This document shows, in pieces, positions 1-5,718 of a stretch of DNA of 5,718 nucleotides (the stretch's first letter is position 1; the number at the start of each line of letters is the position of its first letter). The notes under the pieces were generated by a model. The model was not told the origin of the DNA and searched no databases. It worked only from the letters and a program-made list of their open reading frames with translations. Origin of the DNA: an uncultured Chlorobiaceae bacterium (GTDB lineage Bacteria; Bacteroidota; Chlorobiia; Chlorobiales; Chlorobiaceae); assembly GCA_903838095.1 (NCBI GenBank), contig CAILXE010000148.1:1-5718 (forward strand), in the 5' to 3' direction. The translations under genes and the position numbers were made by a program.

Positions 1-1461
1 AGAGTGAAGATCAGTATGGCAGTCATCGATGAAGCTCACTGTATTTCGGAGTGGGGGCATGACTTTCGTCCTGACTATCTTTCACTCTCAGCCCTTGTCA
101 CCATATTTTCTGACATTCCGGTTGCTGCATTTACCGCAACGGCGACGAACCGGGTGCAGCAGGATATTCTTGAAAAACTTGCGTTGCGTAACCCGCTGGT
201 CGTCAGGGCTTCCTTTGACCGCCCTAACCTTTCCTATGACGTTCGTTTCAAGGATAATCCGGAAGCGCAGCTTGTTCAACTGCTTAAAGGCAATAAAGGC
301 AAGGCTGGCATTATCTACCGCACCAGCCGCAAAAACGTTAATGATACGGCGGCGATGCTTCAGGCAAAAGGGTATCGGGTTCTTCCTTACCACGCAGGGC
401 TCAGTGATGCCGAACGCAAACACAACCAGGATTCCTTTATTCGTGATGAAGTCGATGTTATCGTCGCCACCATTGCCTTTGGTATGGGCATCGACAAATC
501 CAACATCCGGTTTGTGATTCATGCTGACCTGCCAAAAAGCATTGAGAACTATTATCAGGAAACGGGTCGTGCAGGTCGTGATGGTGAACCAGCGCAATGC
601 ACGCTGCTTTTTGCTCAGGGCGATATCCCAAAAGTCAGGTTTTTTGTCGATGCAATGCTTGATGAGACTGAACGAGCCAGGGCGCTCGGGGCACTGACAA
701 AGGTGATTGCTTTCGCCAGCAACTCAGTCTGCAGGCGCAAGACTCTGCTCGACTATTTTGGGGAGAGCTATCCGCACGAAAACTGCAACTCCTGCGATAT
801 CTGTCTTGGCACCCGCGAAGTGGTTGATTGTACCCGCGAAGCACAAATGCTGCTTTCAGCCATGGTTCGTACCGAAGAGAGGTTCGGCGCCATGCATATT
901 GTTGATATTGTCACCGGAAGTGAGAGTAAAAAAATTCGTGATTTTGGCCACGATCGTCTCAAGACCTACGGTGTTGGCAAAGAGCATGAAAAAAGATACT
1001 GGCGTCAGCTCATTGATGAACTGCTTGCACAAAAAGTCATCGAGAAATCTGAGGGGCTCTATCCAACCCTTTTTCTGCTTCCAAAGGCAATTCAACTGTT
1101 GAAGGGAGAGGTTCGCATTCAAATTGTCAGGGTTCAGGAAAAGAAAAAAACAACATCGCACAGAGCAAAATCAGACGTGGCGTCCACTCCGTACAATCAA
1201 AAACTCTTTGATCTGCTCAGAATACTTCGCAAACAGATAGCCGATGAACAGGGCATTCCACCTTACGTGGTTTTCTCGGATCGCACACTTCATGATATGG
1301 CAGCTAACTTTCCCCGGACTGCCGAAACCATGCTCACTGTTTCCGGAGTCGGTGAAGTTAAGCTCGAACGCTATGGCCGTCAGTTTCTCCGTCTCATTGA
1401 TCGTTTTTGCAGCGATCATAACCTTGATAACAACAGGCCGGGCATAGAGACAGGATGCTGA
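1..1461 (+). CDS. recQ: RecQ-family ATP-dependent DNA helicase, 5'-truncated by window edge
   Basis: This is a 3'-5' superfamily 2 DNA helicase that acts in recombination and replication-fork repair. The reading frame is open from base 1, so the start, the Q motif and Walker A (motif I) lie outside the window; by comparison with E. coli RecQ (about 610 aa) roughly 140 residues are missing. Counting residues from the GTG at base 4, I see motif II DEAH (9-12), the RecQ aromatic-rich loop (13-25, CISEWGHDFRPDY), motif III AFTATAT (42-48), motif IV near 101-110, and motifs V-VI across 154-194 (AFGMGIDK, then QETGRAGRDG). The four zinc-binding cysteines are C243, C261, C264 and C267. A winged-helix domain spans about 278-365, and a C-terminal HRDC domain about 396-470 carries SGVGEVKLERYG. 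All visible signature residues are present, so the gene looks functional. The full RecQ-Zn-WH-HRDC layout marks it as true RecQ rather than a short RecQ-like helicase. The next gene begins 42 bases downstream. Confidence 0.97.
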   Translation, partial: RVKISMAVIDEAHCISEWGHDFRPDYLSLSALVTIFSDIPVAAFTATATNRVQQDILEKLALRNPLVVRASFDRPNLSYDVRFKDNPEAQLVQLLKGNKGKAGIIYRTSRKNVNDTAAMLQAKGYRVLPYHAGLSDAERKHNQDSFIRDEVDVIVATIAFGMGIDKSNIRFVIHADLPKSIENYYQETGRAGRDGEPAQCTLLFAQGDIPKVRFFVDAMLDETERARALGALTKVIAFASNSVCRRKTLLDYFGESYPHENCNSCDICLGTREVVDCTREAQMLLSAMVRTEERFGAMHIVDIVTGSESKKIRDFGHDRLKTYGVGKEHEKRYWRQLIDELLAQKVIEKSEGLYPTLFLLPKAIQLLKGEVRIQIVRVQEKKKTTSHRAKSDVASTPYNQKLFDLLRILRKQIADEQGIPPYVVFSDRTLHDMAANFPRTAETMLTVSGVGEVKLERYGRQFLRLIDRFCSDHNLDNNRPGIETGC

Positions 1462-1503
1462 GTAGTTCCTTTTCTCCTCGCAAAATAAAACGTAGAATCG
1501 ATC

Positions 1504-2250
1504 ATGCTTTTGGTTAATAAAATTCTTCCGATATTTGTTATGCCGCTTGGCATTACTCTTTTGTTTCTGCTGGCGGGTCTGGTTTTTCGTAAAAGGTTAT
1601 TATTCTTGTATGCTGCGCTTATTCTTTTGGTTTTCAGTATGCCAGTGGTGTGTGACGGCTTGATGCGTTTTGTTGAGGGTGGTACTGAGCGTGTTCGCGT
1701 GAGTTCAGTCAGTAAAGCTGATGCTATTGTTGTTTTGAGTGGCATGGTTCGTCAGGTTAATGGAGCGCCGTTAGGGGAATGGAATGATGCTGTTGATCGT
1801 TTTGAAGGTGGTATCGACCTTTTCAAGGCAGGAAAAGCGCCGGTGATTGTGTTTACCAGGGGGCAGATGCCCTGGGAAAAAGAGGCGATACCTGAAGGTG
1901 AGCTGCTGGCCAAAAGGGCAGCGCTGCTTGGGGTTCCCCAGAGAGCGATTCGCCTGACCGCCAGGGTTTCCAATACTGCTGACGAAGCAGAGGCGGCATT
2001 GAAGCTGCTTGGACGTAAACGAATTATTCTGGTCACCAGTGCGTTTCATGCGCGCAGGGCCACTATGTTATTTGAACATGAAGGGTTTGAGGTTGTGCCG
2101 TTTCGGGTGGATTATCGAGTGTCTCCGAACTCCGGGTTTACGGTATTACGTTTTTTGCCGAGCGCAGAGGCCCTTGCGCAGTCAGAAAATGCTTTGCATG
2201 AGATCATTGGATGGCTCTATTATTGGGTTCGCGGGGTATTTGCAAAATAA
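1504..2250 (+). CDS. YdcF/DUF218-family membrane protein, ElyC-like
   Basis: This is a 248-residue inner-membrane protein with a DUF218 domain. Two hydrophobic segments at about 6-27 and 32-50 form a hairpin that would anchor a soluble domain, probably periplasmic, from about 70 to the end. Family hallmarks are the opening strand ADAIVVLSG (72-80), the N-T-x-[DE] motif in VSNTADEA (155-162), LVTSAFHARRA (176-186) with its conserved His, and a C-terminal helix with Glu and paired Tyr residues (ALHEIIGWLYY, 230-240). Length and the two N-terminal TMs match the ElyC/YcbC branch, which in E. coli affects envelope and lipid-carrier homeostasis, more than the short YdcF or SanA branches. The biochemical activity of the family is poorly defined. 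The ATG at 1504 is the only usable start after an in-frame stop at 1486, but no clear Shine-Dalgarno precedes it. It could be co-transcribed with recQ. A link to polysaccharide or peptidoglycan precursors is inference from the family and from the NusG paralogue next door. Confidence 0.9.
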   Translation: MLLVNKILPIFVMPLGITLLFLLAGLVFRKRLLFLYAALILLVFSMPVVCDGLMRFVEGGTERVRVSSVSKADAIVVLSGMVRQVNGAPLGEWNDAVDRFEGGIDLFKAGKAPVIVFTRGQMPWEKEAIPEGELLAKRAALLGVPQRAIRLTARVSNTADEAEAALKLLGRKRIILVTSAFHARRATMLFEHEGFEVVPFRVDYRVSPNSGFTVLRFLPSAEALAQSENALHEIIGWLYYWVRGVFAK

Positions 2251-2343
2251 TGCACAGTTGTTACCTTTGTGTTGAATAATGGTCATGCTATTGGTCTGGC
2301 ATGGCTTGTCGTGTTTTACAACGCTCTAATATTTTTTTGTCGA

Positions 2344-2931
2344 ATGCGTGAAGTTGAAGCTTTGCAGTGGTATGCTGTCTATGTTCGCTCCCGGTATGAA
2401 AAAAAAGTGCATCAGATGTTGCTTGAACAGGAGATTGTGAGTTTTCTTCCACTGCTTGAGACGTGGAAGCAATGGAGCGACAGAAAGAAAAAGGTATCAG
2501 AGCCCTTGTTCAGGGGGTATGTCTTTGTCAATATTGAACTGCGCAAAGATAATATCAATGTGCTCGATACGGAAGGTGTTGTCAAGTTTATCGGGATTGG
2601 AAGAAACCCGTCGGTCATTGGAAAGAAAGATATTGAATGGCTTAAAAAACTGGTCAGGGAGCCTGATGCTGTCACCGGAACCGTCTCTTCATTGCCTGCG
2701 GGTCAAAAGGTCAGGGTTCTTGCCGGTCCATTCAAGGATTTGGAAGGTGTGGTGGTAAAACAGGGACGAGAGGCCCGGCTTGTGGTTTTTTTTGATACCA
2801 TCATGCAGGGCGTTGAAGTCAGTATTTTTTCTGATTTACTCATGCCGATCAAGGGGGCCATTGACCCTCGCGTCAGCAATGCGACGTATCAGGAAACAGA
2901 TCCCATTGTAAAGCATTTCCTCCACTTGTGA
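2344..2931 (+). CDS. Specialised NusG paralogue (UpxY/RfaH-like antitermination factor)
   Basis: This predicted transcription elongation factor would bind RNA polymerase through its NGN domain. Counting from the ATG at 2344 (195 aa), the NGN domain spans about 8-105. It opens with WYAVYVRSRYEKKV and contains the hydrophobic and basic stretch QWSDRKKKVSEPLFRGYVFV (43-62) and TEGVVKFIG (76-84), all typical of UpxY-type NusG paralogues. A KOW-like C-terminal domain follows at about 118-167 (AGQKVRVLAGPFKDLEGVV), then a 25-residue tail. Housekeeping nusG normally sits between secE and rplK; that context is absent, so this is a specialised copy. The frame is open back to a GTG at 2269, which would add 25 residues including a hydrophobic run. 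I prefer the ATG because NGN domains begin within about ten residues of the start, but neither start has a clear Shine-Dalgarno. Relatives in Bacteroidota and Chlorobiota usually relieve termination in one long polysaccharide operon; the target here is unknown. Confidence 0.9.
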   Translation: MREVEALQWYAVYVRSRYEKKVHQMLLEQEIVSFLPLLETWKQWSDRKKKVSEPLFRGYVFVNIELRKDNINVLDTEGVVKFIGIGRNPSVIGKKDIEWLKKLVREPDAVTGTVSSLPAGQKVRVLAGPFKDLEGVVVKQGREARLVVFFDTIMQGVEVSIFSDLLMPIKGAIDPRVSNATYQETDPIVKHFLHL

Positions 2932-3033
2932 TTTTCTGGATGTAACAAGGGTGATGGAGCCGGGCAAGAGAGTTTAATTTTCCATCTCTTGCGGTGAAAG
3001 TATTGTTCATACGCTTCTAAAAATAGATACCTC

Positions 3034-3054
3034 GCCGCTGGCGGCAGGGGTTTT
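3034..3054 (+). terminator. Possible intrinsic terminator or pause hairpin
   Basis: GCCGC at 3034-3038 and GCGGC at 3041-3045 form a perfect but very tight inverted repeat. In practice this would be a 4-bp stem (GCCG/CGGC) with a CTGG loop, perhaps extended at the base by CC/GG and a T-G pair across one mismatch. It is followed by AGGGG and then only four Ts at 3051-3054. The short T run and the Gs between stem and Ts make it a weak terminator candidate, so a pause or attenuation site is equally possible. It lies 32 bases before the preferred start of the MFS gene. Confidence 0.25.
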
Positions 3055-3075
3055 CATTGGATCATATAATGCTAT

Positions 3076-3080
3076 GGAGG
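3076..3080 (+). promoter_or_regulatory. Shine-Dalgarno (GGAGG) that decides the MFS gene start
   Basis: GGAGG lies 5 bases before an in-frame GTG at 3086, close to ideal spacing. The alternative ATG at 3074 overlaps this site and has only an AT-rich sequence upstream with no Shine-Dalgarno. The GTG is therefore the better-supported start, costing four residues. No other gene whose start lies in the window has so clear a site. Confidence 0.6.
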
Positions 3081-3085
3081 GTTTT

Positions 3086-4327
3086 GTGCATCAGAACAAG
3101 TCTGCATCGGTTCGTGAGATTTTCAGTTTGCCGGTGATTGTCGCCGCTCTGGGTTATTTTGTTGACATCTATGATCTGGTGCTGTTCAGCATCGTCAGAG
3201 TACCGAGTCTGAAATCGTTTGGTCTTTCCGGAAAGGAGCTGATTGATTACGGTGTTTTTCTGCTTAATATGCAGATGGTCGGTATGCTGGTTGGCGGCAT
3301 TCTCTGGGGCTGGCTTGGTGACAAAAAGGGGCGTCTGAAAATCATGTTTGCCTCTATTTTGCTCTACTCTCTTGCCAACATTGCCAATGGTTTTGTCTCT
3401 TCGCTTCCGGCGTATGCGGTATTGCGTTTTATTGCCGGAGTTGGTCTTGCCGGGGAGCTTGGAGCAGGCATTACTCTTGTTTCAGAGGTGTTGCATACCC
3501 GGATAAGGGGATACGGCACGATGCTTGTCGCTTCAATTGGAGTGTCGGGCGCTATTCTTGCCAATGTGGTAGCAAATACCTATGAGTGGCATAATGCCTT
3601 TTTTATTGGCGGTGGTCTTGGACTTCTTCTGCTTGTTGCGCGGTTAAAAGTTGCTGAGTCAGGTATGTTTAAGGCTATGGAGCAAAAAACCGGCTTGAGC
3701 CGTGGCAATATGTTGGCTCTGTTTACTGACCGTCATCGTTTTTTCCGCTATGTCAACTCTATCATGATCGGAGTCCCGATCTGGTTTGTGGTTGGAGTGC
3801 TGATTACTTTTTCGCCTGAATTCGGCACTGAACTTGGAATTACCGGGCCGGTTTCTGCGGGTAATGCGGTGATGTACTGTTATCTTGGTCTGGTCTTTGG
3901 CGATCTTTCAAGTGGCCTGCTGAGCCAGCTTTTGAAGAGCCGGAAAAAGGTTATTCTGCTGTTTATGCTGCTTACCGTTGGATCAATTGCGCTCTATTTT
4001 CTGCAAGGGCGCCAAAGTCCGCAATTCTTTTATATGGTTTGTGCACTCCTTGGTTTTGCCGGTGGTTACTGGGCTATTTTTGTCACTGTTGCAGCCGAAC
4101 AGTTTGGCACCAATCTTCGCGCTACCGTTGCTACCACCGTGCCCAATCTCGTTCGTGGTATGGTTGTGCCCATTACCATGCTGTTTCAGTTTTTCCGTGG
4201 CATGTTTGGAATGGAATCAGGGGCATTGCTGGTTGGAGGGCTCTGCATTACAGTCGCCTTTCTGTCGCTCAGCGCCCTTGAAGAGACCTTCCATAAAGAT
4301 CTTGATTATTACGAAGAGTTTCTCTGA
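3086..4327 (+). CDS. MFS transporter, metabolite:H+ symporter-like, substrate unknown
   Basis: This is a 12-TM inner-membrane secondary transporter of the major facilitator superfamily, 413 aa from the GTG start (417 from the ATG at 3074). Numbering from the GTG, TM1 (about 14-37) carries two acidic residues in DIYD (27-30). Motif A lies in the TM2-TM3 loop at 70-85 (GGILWGWLGDKKGRLK), and TM4 carries the R-x-x-x-G-x-G pattern with an embedded glutamate (RFIAGVGLAGELGAG, 114-128). A cytoplasmic loop at about 190-222 separates the two six-helix halves. AEQFGTNLRAT (337-347) before TM11 is typical of the metabolite:H+ and sugar-acid symporter families. The acidic TM1, motif A and TM4 residues suggest proton-coupled transport, but I cannot name a substrate or direction. 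The tail ends in an acidic, tyrosine-rich stretch (DLDYYEEFL). A structured leader lies upstream, and the gene converges on uvrA with a 2-base gap, leaving no room for a terminator between them. Confidence 0.93.
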   Translation: MHQNKSASVREIFSLPVIVAALGYFVDIYDLVLFSIVRVPSLKSFGLSGKELIDYGVFLLNMQMVGMLVGGILWGWLGDKKGRLKIMFASILLYSLANIANGFVSSLPAYAVLRFIAGVGLAGELGAGITLVSEVLHTRIRGYGTMLVASIGVSGAILANVVANTYEWHNAFFIGGGLGLLLLVARLKVAESGMFKAMEQKTGLSRGNMLALFTDRHRFFRYVNSIMIGVPIWFVVGVLITFSPEFGTELGITGPVSAGNAVMYCYLGLVFGDLSSGLLSQLLKSRKKVILLFMLLTVGSIALYFLQGRQSPQFFYMVCALLGFAGGYWAIFVTVAAEQFGTNLRATVATTVPNLVRGMVVPITMLFQFFRGMFGMESGALLVGGLCITVAFLSLSALEETFHKDLDYYEEFL

Positions 4328-4329
4328 GA

Positions 4330-5718
4330 TCATACGATGCCCAACTCTGTTTTCAAAAAATTTCCGGTATAGGAGTGTTCCATACGCGCAACCGTTTCAG
4401 GAGTTCCTTCAGCAATGACCTCTCCTCCTTCGTGGCCCCCTTCCGGTCCAATGTCGATAATCCAGTCGCTGTTTTTGATAATGTCAAGGTTGTGCTCGAT
4501 GATAATGACGCTGTTGCCTTTGTCAACAAGCTTGCGGAGCACTTCGAGCAAGTGCTGGATATCCTGAAAATGCAGGCCTGTGGTTGGTTCATCAAGAATA
4601 TAGAGCGTCTTGCCGGTCTGTATTTTTGCCAGTTCAGCGGAGAGCTTGATGCGCTGCGCTTCTCCTCCCGAAAGCATGGGCGATGGCTGGCCAAGCTTGA
4701 GGTAGCCAAGCCCGACACTCTGCATGGTTTTGAGAATTCTGAGGATTCTTGGAAAGTCCACAAAAAACTCTGTCGCCTCAGTGATGGTCATCTCCAGAAC
4801 GTCAGCAATTGATTTTCCCCTGTATTTGACGAGCAGTGTTTCGCGGTTGTAGCGCTCACCTTTGCAGTTTTCGCATCGGACATAAACGTCAGGAAGAAAG
4901 TTCATTTCGATTTTCCGGGTTCCGGCGCCCTGGCACACTTCACATCGTCCGCCTTTGACGTTGAAGCTGAAACGTCCGGCTTTGTATCCCCTGATTTGTG
5001 CTTCGGGCAGGCGAGTGAAAAAATCGCGGATAAAGGTGAATGCCCCGGTGTAAGTGGCCGGATTGGATCGGGGCGTGCGCCCAATTGGTGACTGGTCGAC
5101 ATTCACCACTTTGTCGATATGCTGGATTCCTTCTATGCTGTCATAAGGATAGGTGAGCAGTTTTGAGCGATAGAAGTAGCGGGCCAGAATCGGGAAAAGC
5201 GTTTCGTTGATGATGGTCGATTTGCCTGAGCCACTCACTCCGGTAATGCTGACAAGTGAACGAAGCGGGATGGTGATGTCAATATTCTTGAGGTTGTTTC
5301 CCTTGCATCCTTTCAGTTTCAGGAGTTGTGGTGTTTCATCTGTTGCGTTCCGCTCACCCTTGAAGGCGACTTGCCGGTTTCCAGAGAGATATTCAGCGGT
5401 CAGTGAATTCGGGTCAAGAGCGTTTGCTGTCCCCTGGGCTACAATTTCGCCTCCGTACTCTCCCGCCCCAGGCCCAAGATCAATAATTTCGTCTGCTTCA
5501 AGCATGGTGTCCTTGTCGTGCTCAACAACGAGAACAGTATTGCCCAGGTCGCGGAGCCGTTTCAGGGAGGTGATGAGCTTGTGGTTGTCGCGCTGGTGCA
5601 GTCCGATACTCGGTTCGTCGAGCACATAGAGTACGCCGCTGAGTTGTGAGCCAAGCTGCGAGGCCAGTCGGATGCGCTGCGCTTCACCGCCGGAGAGGGT
5701 TTGTGAGCTTCTGTCAAG
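4330..5718 (-). CDS. uvrA: UvrABC excinuclease subunit A, C-terminal half (cut by window edge)
   Basis: UvrA is the damage-recognition ATPase of nucleotide excision repair; it dimerises and loads UvrB on lesions. The frame stays open to the right edge, so the 462 visible residues are about half of the usual 940 or so. Counting from the edge, the fragment begins inside the first ATPase domain with its ABC signature [12 protein letters not shown] (8-19) and Walker B VLDEP (32-36), so the coding region extends upstream of the internal GTG at 5625. The second ATPase domain has Walker [10 protein letters not shown] (160-168) and a zinc-binding Cys4 site in C-x2-C-x19-C-x2-C spacing (C259, C262, C282, C285). 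It continues with a signature [14 protein letters not shown] (from 349), Walker B LYILDEP (372-378) and a switch His in IIIEHN. The family-typical [14 protein letters not shown] segment and a SYTGNFLK C-terminus are present. Nothing is missing or frameshifted. It converges with the transporter gene, which is unrelated in function. Confidence 0.98.
   Translation of the reverse strand, partial: LDRSSQTLSGGEAQRIRLASQLGSQLSGVLYVLDEPSIGLHQRDNHKLITSLKRLRDLGNTVLVVEHDKDTMLEADEIIDLGPGAGEYGGEIVAQGTANALDPNSLTAEYLSGNRQVAFKGERNATDETPQLLKLKGCKGNNLKNIDITIPLRSLVSITGVSGSGKSTIINETLFPILARYFYRSKLLTYPYDSIEGIQHIDKVVNVDQSPIGRTPRSNPATYTGAFTFIRDFFTRLPEAQIRGYKAGRFSFNVKGGRCEVCQGAGTRKIEMNFLPDVYVRCENCKGERYNRETLLVKYRGKSIADVLEMTITEATEFFVDFPRILRILKTMQSVGLGYLKLGQPSPMLSGGEAQRIKLSAELAKIQTGKTLYILDEPTTGLHFQDIQHLLEVLRKLVDKGNSVIIIEHNLDIIKNSDWIIDIGPEGGHEGGEVIAEGTPETVARMEHSYTGNFLKTELGIV

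Larger units (their letters stand above)
2932..3085 (+). promoter_or_regulatory. Structured leader region upstream of the MFS gene
   Basis: This non-coding stretch separates the NusG paralogue from the transporter. It holds a perfect 8-bp inverted repeat (2964-2971 with 2985-2992, GCAAGAGA/TCTCTTGC, 13-base loop). A second, interrupted stem pairs 3000-3003 with 3009-3012 and 2996-2998 with 3015-3017. GATGGA at 2953-2958 could instead pair with TCCATC at 2981-2986, which would disrupt the first stem. A third, GC-rich repeat is listed separately. The region could be an attenuator-like leader, or simply hold the terminator of the upstream gene and the promoter of the downstream one. I recognise no known riboswitch and no convincing -35/-10 pair. 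Confidence 0.4.

Noticed and set aside
88..597. Long antisense open frame within recQ, and similar ones inside uvrA and the transporter gene.
   Set aside because: They lie opposite strongly conserved coding regions and show no recognisable domain, so they are shadow frames.
2284..2303. CATGC/GCATG inverted repeat with a 10-base loop upstream of the NusG paralogue.
   Set aside because: A 5-bp stem is expected by chance at this length. There is no T run, and the symmetry does not match an operator I recognise.
2306..2338. TTGT/ACAA mini-stem and a run of seven Ts before the NusG paralogue, as a terminator or promoter.
   Set aside because: The stem is only 4 AT-rich pairs and is separated from the T run by several bases. 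TTGTCG with a TATTTT-like -10 box is too weak to call.
3065..3070. Perfect TATAAT, a possible -10 box just before the MFS gene.
   Set aside because: No -35-like hexamer lies 16-18 bases upstream, where the sequence is GC-rich. Initiation about 7 bases downstream would also cut into the Shine-Dalgarno used by the preferred GTG start.
5623..5625. GTG as the start of a 431-residue uvrA-like gene.
   Set aside because: The frame continues upstream to the window edge and encodes the first-domain ABC signature and the residues before Walker B, so this is an internal valine codon of full-length uvrA.

Overview
This window looks like an ordinary chromosomal segment of a Gram-negative bacterium. My best guess is a green sulfur bacterium (Chlorobiota) or a relative in the Bacteroidota/Chlorobiota group. 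That guess rests on the UpxY-like NusG paralogue, the general look of the RecQ and UvrA proteins, the moderate G+C content and the lack of clear Shine-Dalgarno sites before two of the genes. It is inference; nothing here fixes the taxon.

Five protein genes fill nearly all of the window. On the + strand lie the 3' three quarters of recQ (cut by the left edge), a two-TM DUF218/YdcF-type envelope protein, a specialised NusG paralogue (NGN plus KOW-like domain) and a 12-TM major facilitator transporter. On the - strand, converging on the transporter gene with only 2 bases between the stop codons, lies the 3' half of uvrA (cut by the right edge).

The gap between recQ and the DUF218 gene is 42 bases. 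The gap from there to the preferred start of the NusG paralogue is 93 bases. These three could be one transcript, although no promoter or terminator can be assigned with confidence. The 154 bases before the transporter are the only notable non-coding stretch. They hold a perfect 8-bp stem, a smaller interrupted stem, a GC-rich inverted repeat followed by TTTT, and a strong Shine-Dalgarno that favours a GTG start 12 bases downstream of the first in-frame ATG.

Functionally, recQ and uvrA are DNA repair housekeeping genes flanking a small envelope/transport/regulation group. The most interesting point is the NusG paralogue. Relatives usually head long polysaccharide operons, but here the next genes are a transporter and a convergent repair gene, with a structured leader directly downstream. 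I see no tRNA, rRNA, CRISPR array, insertion sequence or phage gene, and no convincing undescribed multi-gene system.
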